Shown here in pieces: positions 6,256-11,406 of a stretch of 11,406 nucleotides of DNA. Each line of letters begins with the position of its first letter. The first letter of the stretch is position 1. Under the pieces are notes generated by a model, which worked only from the letters and a program-made list of their open reading frames with translations, did not search any database and was not told the DNA's origin. Both the position numbers and the translations under genes were made by a program. The stretch is from NCBI GenBank assembly GCA_017560705.1, contig JAFZEK010000357.1:1-11406 (forward strand). Direction: 5' to 3'. Source of the stretch: Bacteroidales bacterium. GTDB taxonomy: Bacteria > Bacteroidota > Bacteroidia > Bacteroidales > P3.

Positions 6256-6984
6256 ATGAAAAAAACACTATTATTTATCAGCTTGATAGCTGCAACAATG
6301 ATTTCTAAAGCTCAGATAGATATTCTATATCAAGGCAATGTAGTGGCCGAGAGCGACACAATTGTGATAAATGAGAAATCTCCTAACGATGAGTGCATGT
6401 TGTTCTTGTCGTTCAAAAACAATCTAGATAGCAAAATAAATGTTATTGTATCATCTACTCACATTTACGGTTCGGAAGGTATTCGTGTGGAAAGTATGTG
6501 TGCAGGAGCATGTGTTCCTGGAACATCTACTAGCGTATTCTCCATTGAAGCTAACGAAACTTACGATGGCTTCGACGCCGGTATCGCAATAGATGGTGGA
6601 TTGCCAATGGGCACTGAAACTATGATTCAGTTCACCATTCAAGACCAAAGATCATCTTCAAACAATGCTACTGTGTATGTGAAATATGTGATTAACCAAT
6701 CCGGAATCAATACTTTGGCAGAAAGACCTTCTTCTTTGAAGTTGTATCCAAACCCTGTAAAGAACATGGCACAAGTGAGCTACGAATTGCCAGAAAATAG
6801 CGTAGCAGGTTCTAAAATAGAAGTTCGCAACATGCTAGGTTCGGTGGTGAAAGAAGTCGCTATCCAAAACGCTCAAGGCTCTCAAAGCATCGACGTTAGC
6901 AACATGCCAAACGGAGTATACTTGTGTAGCATAGTAAGCAGAGGCAAAGTATGCCAAACCAAGAAAATGATTATAAAACACTAA
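6256..6984 (+). CDS. Secreted protein with type IX secretion system type A sorting domain
   Basis: 242-aa exported protein. A Sec signal peptide (MKKTLLFISLIAATMISKAQ) is followed by a beta-rich middle domain (about 21-150) of unknown role. It contains a Cys pair in MCAGACVPG (C82, C86) and a later GLPMGTETMIQFTI stretch, a layout that recurs in small Bacteroidota secreted proteins. The last 80 residues (about 161-242) are a type A T9SS C-terminal domain: LKLYPNPV, then a RNMLGSVV strand, DVSNMPNGVYL and a Lys-rich end (TKKMIIKH). This domain directs passage through the type IX translocon and usually attachment at the cell surface after removal. There is no catalytic motif. The gene has its own promoter and terminator, so it is probably monocistronic, and the inverted repeat at the promoter suggests regulated expression. 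It implies T9SS machinery elsewhere in the genome. Confidence 0.85.
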   Translation: MKKTLLFISLIAATMISKAQIDILYQGNVVAESDTIVINEKSPNDECMLFLSFKNNLDSKINVIVSSTHIYGSEGIRVESMCAGACVPGTSTSVFSIEANETYDGFDAGIAIDGGLPMGTETMIQFTIQDQRSSSNNATVYVKYVINQSGINTLAERPSSLKLYPNPVKNMAQVSYELPENSVAGSKIEVRNMLGSVVKEVAIQNAQGSQSIDVSNMPNGVYLCSIVSRGKVCQTKKMIIKH

Positions 6985-7003
6985 AACCTGAAATTATAAA
7001 CGG

Positions 7004-7040
7004 AAAAAGGACACCAGGCAACAAATGATGTCCTTTTTTT
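7004..7040 (+). terminator. Rho-independent terminator after the T9SS cargo gene
   Basis: Perfect 10-bp arms AAAAAGGACA (7004-7013) and TGTCCTTTTT (7029-7038) around a 15-nt loop, with the 3' arm running into a T tract and another T-rich stretch. It lies 20 nt after the stop codon. Confidence 0.8.
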
Positions 7041-7084
7041 GGTTTTTATATGCCGTTTTATCTGCTAGGGTAGGCAGGTGAACA

Positions 7085-7098
7085 TCCATCATGATGGA
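7085..7098. repeat. 14-bp perfect palindrome upstream of hisS
   Basis: TCCATCATGATGGA is fully self-complementary and lies 66 nt before the hisS start, in the 123-nt gap after the terminator. Perfect dyad symmetry without a loop suits binding by a dimeric regulator better than an RNA hairpin. A weak promoter-like AAATTTTG (7133-7140) lies between it and hisS. Confidence 0.45.
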
Positions 7099-7163
7099 GA
7101 TACTGCGGCTCTGGTAATGATTTTTAGAATAAAAATTTTGCAAACGAGAGAAAACATAAACAA

Positions 7164-8510
7164 ATGAAGTGTAGCATTCCCAAAGGTACACGAGATTTCC
7201 TGCCACTGGAAATGGCTCGTAGAAATTATATTTTCGACACTATACGTGAGGTCTTTAAAACATTTTGTTTTGTGCCTATCGAAACCCCTGCCATGGAAAA
7301 CCTTTCCACCTTGCTAGGAAAATATGGCGAAGAGGGCGATAAGCTGTTGTTTAAAATACTGAATTCGGGCAACTTTATGGATGGTGTCAATGTTACGGAC
7401 GACTATAAAAAGATGTCTTTGGCTTTTTGCGAGCGTGGCCTTCGCTACGACCTTACAGTGCCTTTTGCAAGATTTGTTGTTCAACATCGCAACGATATTA
7501 CTTTCCCCTTCAAACGCTATCAGATACAGCCCGTTTGGCGTGCCGACCGTCCTCAAAAAGGCCGCTACAGAGAGTTTTACCAATGTGATGCCGACATCAT
7601 AGGCAGCAACTCCCTCCTAAACGAATGGGAACTAGTGCAAGTGGTGGACGAGGTGTTTAGCCGTCTAGGTATCAATGTGGCTTTGAAGATAAATAATAGA
7701 AAACTCCTTGCCGGAATAGCCGAAATGATTGGAGCTCCAGATAAGTTGGTAGACATTACTGTGGCCATCGACAAGTTGGACAAAATAGGGCTGGACAATG
7801 TGACCAAGGAGCTGCTAGAACGCGGATTGTCCGAAAAGAACATTGCCGACCTTAATCCTATTTTTGAGCTTAAAGGCGACGTGAATGAGAAACTTAGCCA
7901 ATTGGAAGCTCTTTTCCAAGGCAACGAAATAGGGCTGAAAGGTATCGAAGAAATGCGTACCTTGTTTGGATATATTGCCAACAACCCAACAAATTGCGAT
8001 GTGGAGCTAGATTTGACTTTGGCTAGGGGTTTGAACTACTACACTGGTGCTATCTTCGAGGTGAAAGCTAAAGATGTGAGCATCGGAAGCATTTGTGGTG
8101 GTGGACGATACGACAACCTTACCGGTATTTTTGGCATGGCCGATGTGTCAGGTGTAGGTATCTCGTTTGGTGCCGACAGAATCTACGACGTGCTGACAGA
8201 GCTAAACAAGTTCCCATCAGATTTGGAGCAACTTACCAATGCCCTATTCATCAACTTTGGAGAAAAAGAGACGGAATATTGTATTCGCTGTGCTTCCATG
8301 ATGAGAAAAGCCGGCATAAAAACCGAAATTTACCCCGATGCCGCTAAGATGAAAAAGCAGATGAGTTATGCTGATACTAAGAAGATTCCTTTCGTTATCT
8401 TCATCGGCGAGTCGGAGATTGAAAACAACACCGTCACTATAAAAGATATGGCTTCGGGCAAGCAAGAAACTATAGCTTTAGAAAACTTGGTGACATTCTT
8501 TAAATCCTAG
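7164..8510 (+). CDS. hisS: Histidyl-tRNA synthetase
   Basis: Class II aminoacyl-tRNA synthetase that charges tRNA-His in the cytoplasm. Seen in order: the KGTRDFLP start motif (7-14), motif 1 region ([20 protein letters not shown], about 41-60), [12 protein letters not shown] (about 94-105), motif 2 with the ATP-binding Arg in [21 protein letters not shown] (about 122-142), the histidine-specific [10 protein letters not shown] (R288 region), motif 3 [10 protein letters not shown] followed by [10 protein letters not shown], and a C-terminal anticodon-binding domain (about 350-448). Length of 448 aa is normal and all key motifs are intact. The gene stands alone between a terminator upstream and a promoter downstream. 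Essential housekeeping gene. Confidence 0.97.
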   Translation: MKCSIPKGTRDFLPLEMARRNYIFDTIREVFKTFCFVPIETPAMENLSTLLGKYGEEGDKLLFKILNSGNFMDGVNVTDDYKKMSLAFCERGLRYDLTVPFARFVVQHRNDITFPFKRYQIQPVWRADRPQKGRYREFYQCDADIIGSNSLLNEWELVQVVDEVFSRLGINVALKINNRKLLAGIAEMIGAPDKLVDITVAIDKLDKIGLDNVTKELLERGLSEKNIADLNPIFELKGDVNEKLSQLEALFQGNEIGLKGIEEMRTLFGYIANNPTNCDVELDLTLARGLNYYTGAIFEVKAKDVSIGSICGGGRYDNLTGIFGMADVSGVGISFGADRIYDVLTELNKFPSDLEQLTNALFINFGEKETEYCIRCASMMRKAGIKTEIYPDAAKMKKQMSYADTKKIPFVIFIGESEIENNTVTIKDMASGKQETIALENLVTFFKS

Positions 8511-8581
8511 CATAAGGGGCTATAAATAAAAGATTATCAACGATTTTTTTGCAATGGATAGCATAATCCAAAAAAAATGCG

Positions 8582-8589
8582 TATCTTTG
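8582..8589 (+). promoter_or_regulatory. Bacteroidota -7 promoter box (TATCTTTG) for the barrel-trxB-porin group
   Basis: TATCTTTG with flanking G and CAAAG, almost identical to the site at 6224. It lies 21 nt before the ATG at 8611 and therefore decides that start: the in-frame ATG at 8554 would be upstream of the transcript. Confidence 0.7.
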
Positions 8590-8610
8590 CAAAGAAGAAA
8601 AGAAAACGAT

Positions 8611-9195
8611 ATGAAGAGAATAGTAATACTCATAATGACAATAATGATGACCGGAGCATTGTCGGCTCAAGACTTTGGTTTTGGGCTTCGCCTAGGTGGT
8701 AATTTCTCCCAAATCGACGGCGATGGAGCTTCGGGTTATAACAAGATTGGGTTCCATGTAGGTGCTTTTACAACCTATCCATTCGGCTATAGAAGCAGCG
8801 GTGTGTTGGAACTAACCTATTCCTCCAAAGGTGCAAGATACAGTGAAATACAACAAGTTTCAGTTTTGGAATATGTTGAAATAAGTTTGCTTTACGGATT
8901 GAAGATAAGCGATAAATGGGAAATACTAGCAGGATTGCAACCTTCTATTTTGACCAATTCTTCAGTCAAGGAAGGGGATGTCGATATGGGCGATGTGTTC
9001 AAATACAACACCTTTGATCTCCCTGTTACTGTAGGGCTTCGCTTATACTTGAATCCACACATTGCTATCGAAGCTAGACTTAGCTATTCTTTGACCAACA
9101 TCAACGCCATTGGAAACTTTGGAACAGAAGGATTGCTAGGCAATTATGGCAAATTCAACAATGTGCTATCGGGAAGTTTAATATATAAATTATAG
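8611..9195 (+). CDS. Outer-membrane beta-barrel protein (PorT-like family)
   Basis: 194-aa predicted small outer-membrane barrel. A Sec signal peptide (MKRIVILIMTIMMTGALSAQ) is followed by DFGFGLRLGGNFSQI, the typical first strand of the Bacteroidota 'outer membrane protein beta-barrel' family. Alternating hydrophobic strands follow: HVGAFTTYPF, GVLELTYSSKGARY, YVEISLLYGLKI, LPVTVGLRLYL and AIEARLSYSLTNI. It ends in the aromatic-containing strand SGSLIYKL. This matches PorT-like/OMP barrel domains in length and layout. The specific role (transport, adhesion or assembly) cannot be read from the sequence. The start at 8611 is preferred to the ATG at 8554 because of the promoter at 8582 and because it gives a clean signal peptide. 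trxB follows 30 nt downstream with no terminator. Confidence 0.82.
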   Translation: MKRIVILIMTIMMTGALSAQDFGFGLRLGGNFSQIDGDGASGYNKIGFHVGAFTTYPFGYRSSGVLELTYSSKGARYSEIQQVSVLEYVEISLLYGLKISDKWEILAGLQPSILTNSSVKEGDVDMGDVFKYNTFDLPVTVGLRLYLNPHIAIEARLSYSLTNINAIGNFGTEGLLGNYGKFNNVLSGSLIYKL

Positions 9196-9225
9196 TAGAA
9201 ACAAAAATAAAAAAAGAACACAATT

Positions 9226-10164
9226 ATGTCAACAATAGAACAAGTTCGCTGTCTTATTATAGGCTCAGGTCCAGCTGGTTATACAGCTGGTATATACACA
9301 AGTCGTGCTGATTTAAAACCAGTGTTGTACGAAGGTCGTCAACCAGGCGGTCAATTAACTATTACCACTGAAATAGAAAATTTTCCAGGTTATCCGGAAG
9401 GTATATCAGGAACTGAAATGATGGAAGACCTAAAGAAACAAGCACAACGTTTTGGTGCAGACATCCGTCAAGGATACATAGAAAGTGTGGATTTCTCCAA
9501 ACGTCCTTTCACTCTTGTGGACGATAATGGAAACACTATAATGGCTGAAAGCGTTATAGTTGCCACTGGAGCATCAGCTCGTTGGTTAGGCTTAGAAAGT
9601 GAAAGAAAATTCTTTGGAATGGGAGTATCGGCATGTGCTACTTGCGATGGTTTCTTCTATCGTGGACAAGATGTGGCTGTTGTTGGTGGTGGCGACACTG
9701 CTTGCGAAGAGGCTTCTTATCTTGCCAACATCTGCAACAAGGTATATCTTATAGTAAGAAGAGATGAGCTTAGAGCTTCTAAAGCTATGCAACACGAAGT
9801 GACTAGCAATCCTAAGATTGAAATTCTTTGGAACACTGTAACAGAAGAAATTATCGGCGATGAAGATGGGGTGACTGCTGCTGCTCTTAAAAATGTGCAA
9901 ACTAACGAAATTCGCAACATCGAAATATCGGGTTTCTTCGTAGCTATAGGTCATAAACCTAACACTGAAATATTTAAAGGTCAGTTGGATATGGATGATA
10001 ATGGTTATTTAAAAACTCAAGATCCCAGCTCGCAAACAAACGTGCCAGGTGTTTTTGCTGCCGGCGACGTATGCGACCCGAACTACCGTCAAGCTATCGT
10101 AGCTGCCGGCAAAGGTTGTGTGGCTGCTATTGATGCTGAAAGATTTTTGAACTTACACAAATAA
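9226..10164 (+). CDS. trxB: Thioredoxin-disulfide reductase
   Basis: FAD-dependent reductase passing electrons from NADPH to thioredoxin in the cytoplasm. Seen: FAD-binding GSGPAG (13-18), the PGGQL and ENFPGYPEG segments typical of bacterial TrxB, the redox-active CATC (C137, C140) followed by DGFFYRG, the NADPH-binding GGGDTA (154-159) with VRRDELRASK after it, and the C-terminal FAD motif GVFAAGDVCD with YRQAIVAAGKGC. Length of 312 aa is standard and no key residue is missing. It lies between two outer-membrane protein genes, 30 nt after one and 24 nt before the next, and may share their transcript. Confidence 0.97.
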   Translation: MSTIEQVRCLIIGSGPAGYTAGIYTSRADLKPVLYEGRQPGGQLTITTEIENFPGYPEGISGTEMMEDLKKQAQRFGADIRQGYIESVDFSKRPFTLVDDNGNTIMAESVIVATGASARWLGLESERKFFGMGVSACATCDGFFYRGQDVAVVGGGDTACEEASYLANICNKVYLIVRRDELRASKAMQHEVTSNPKIEILWNTVTEEIIGDEDGVTAAALKNVQTNEIRNIEISGFFVAIGHKPNTEIFKGQLDMDDNGYLKTQDPSSQTNVPGVFAAGDVCDPNYRQAIVAAGKGCVAAIDAERFLNLHK

Positions 10165-10188
10165 CCGATAAAGCTGATAATTCGGATT

Positions 10189-11406
10189 TTGAAACGAATA
10201 AAACATATAATACTTATAATACTTTTAGGCTTGGGTGCAAGTTCCTATGCCCAGATTATGCCGACTACTTTGTCTGGCGATAGCAGGGTGAATAATGGGA
10301 ATATGAACAACTTAGGAAACACTCCTAATGCTTTGCCCTCTGACAACTCGGAAAACGACACCTTGCCTAAAGGTATTATATTTGATTATGAGGTGGTGCC
10401 TGATTCGGTTCTGTTGAACTCGGTATACTACTTTTTCCTCAAACCTTTTGATTCTAAGATTTACAAAGCATATCATCCGAACATCTTGCCTGATTTTATA
10501 GAACAGTCCGATGCCTTGATGGCTTTCAACAACAACTATTATCAAAGCACTGGCAACTTTGGCAGTCCTCATCAGTCGTTGTATCCTAGGTTTGGGCAAA
10601 ATATTGATTTCGACTACCAACCAAGCGTCTTTGGCGGATATGGCTATTCGCTAGAAAATCTTCATTTCTATCAAACCTCACGTCCTTACACGCTGTTGGG
10701 TTTCTTTAATTCGACGGTGTCGGACTATCAAGTAAGGGTCGTACATACTCAGAACCTGACCCAACGTTGGAACATCGCCTTGCACTACGACCTTATAAAC
10801 TCGGAAGGGGCGTATTCCAATCAGAAGACATTGAACAACTACTTGGGCTTTTCCACCAATTATTTTTCCAAAAATCTGCGCTACCAAGTGAAAGCCGGTG
10901 CTGTGTGGAAAAGGCTCAACATTCAGGAGAATGGCGGCATAGCAGCCGACAGCCTGTTTACAGAAAACGTACAAACCAACCGTTCGGGTATTCCCGTAAA
11001 CATGTACGAGGCAGCCACTAAATACAACAACTTTGCAGTGGTGGCTCACCAGTCGTACAACTTTGCACGAAAGATAGGAACATTTATATATACCGACACT
11101 ATTGCAGCTGTCGTCGACAGCAGTGAAGCTGTGATAACTTACGACACAACAACCTACAACGGGTCGCCGTTCAACTTTGGGGTGCTGAGCCACCAAGTAA
11201 CGCTGGATAATACCAAACGTAACTTCTACCACAGCAACATAGACCCTCTTTATTATCCCAACATTTATGTAGATTCTACCAACACCTTCGACAGCGTTTC
11301 GTACTTGAAAATAGAAAACATGCTGTTTTGGAGCAACGACGCCTACAAGGACTACGACTATAAAAATCCGTTCAAACTTAGCGTGGGTATCAGACATATA
11401 TGTGCT
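10189..11406 (+). CDS. Porin_10-type outer-membrane beta-barrel protein, 3' end beyond the window
   Basis: The frame from TTG at 10189 stays open for 406 codons to the right edge. The N-terminus reads (M)KRIKHIILIILLGLGASSYA, a good signal peptide, so TTG is the likely start. The first in-frame ATG (10258) would fall after the signal peptide. The frame is closed upstream by the trxB stop, so no earlier ATG exists. The mature part has a Ser/Asn-rich segment, then DSVLLNSVYYFFLKP, GNFGSPHQSLYP and ENLHFYQTSRPYTLLGF. Next is VRVVHTQNLTQRWNIALHYD, with NNYLGFSTNYFSKNLRYQV after it. This matches the Bacteroidota 'putative porin' family (Porin_10), where a 'YNTR.P.T' strand and 'HSQN...WN.G..Y' strand are typical. 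Family members are roughly 600 aa or more, so about a third is missing. Role: outer-membrane pore, substrate unknown. It follows trxB by 24 nt. Confidence 0.78.
   Translation, partial: MKRIKHIILIILLGLGASSYAQIMPTTLSGDSRVNNGNMNNLGNTPNALPSDNSENDTLPKGIIFDYEVVPDSVLLNSVYYFFLKPFDSKIYKAYHPNILPDFIEQSDALMAFNNNYYQSTGNFGSPHQSLYPRFGQNIDFDYQPSVFGGYGYSLENLHFYQTSRPYTLLGFFNSTVSDYQVRVVHTQNLTQRWNIALHYDLINSEGAYSNQKTLNNYLGFSTNYFSKNLRYQVKAGAVWKRLNIQENGGIAADSLFTENVQTNRSGIPVNMYEAATKYNNFAVVAHQSYNFARKIGTFIYTDTIAAVVDSSEAVITYDTTTYNGSPFNFGVLSHQVTLDNTKRNFYHSNIDPLYYPNIYVDSTNTFDSVSYLKIENMLFWSNDAYKDYDYKNPFKLSVGIRHICA

Noticed and set aside
8544..8580. Hairpin TGGAT...ATCCA with flanking T and A runs after hisS as a terminator
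   Set aside because: Only 5-bp arms, the T run precedes rather than follows the stem on the plus strand, and the GCAA bulge breaks extension.
8554..8610. In-frame ATG upstream of the barrel protein
   Set aside because: It precedes the promoter at 8582 and would bury the signal peptide behind 19 polar residues.
10678..11397. 239-codon open frame on the minus strand
   Set aside because: It lies inside the plus-strand porin frame, which is longer, starts with a signal peptide and shows Porin_10 features; the minus-strand translation is valine-rich with no recognisable motifs.

Overview
The window looks like chromosomal DNA of a member of the Bacteroidota, most likely Bacteroidales. Four things point there. 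Several genes are preceded by the phylum-type -7 promoter box TAnnTTTG (two near-identical GTATCTTTGCAAA sites and one TACATTTGC), and no gene examined shows a strong Shine-Dalgarno site. One secreted protein carries a type A C-terminal sorting domain of the type IX secretion system. The outer-membrane proteins belong to Bacteroidota-type barrel families, including a Porin_10-like protein. The genus cannot be named from the sequence alone.

Left part (1-3286), accessory block: four co-directional genes with a mobile-element or prophage-remnant character. They encode a DUF3987-like P-loop ATPase, a CHC2/TOPRIM primase overlapping it by 4 nt, a DUF5675-like protein of a family common in phages, and a short protein with a lipobox at one end and a transmembrane helix at the other, which is the layout of a unimolecular spanin. 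A GC-rich inverted/direct repeat lies between the last two genes. No integrase, capsid, portal or terminase gene is visible, but the left edge is cut. The block reads as a compact replication plus putative lysis cassette, and it is the most unusual part of the window.

Middle part (3287-8510), core genes: mutL (mismatch repair) is followed 2 nt later by a rhomboid intramembrane protease. Next come a 141-nt intergenic region with a 14-bp perfect inverted repeat running into a promoter, a small T9SS-exported protein ending in a good terminator, and hisS (histidyl-tRNA synthetase).

Right part (8511-11406), envelope and redox genes: a promoter followed by a small outer-membrane beta-barrel gene, trxB (thioredoxin reductase), and, only 24 nt after trxB, the 5' 406 codons of a Porin_10-type outer-membrane protein. 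This last gene starts with TTG and runs off the right edge. These three are closely spaced and probably cotranscribed.

All genes are on the + strand. No intergenic stretch exceeds 300 nt. I saw no rRNA, tRNA, CRISPR array or complete insertion sequence.
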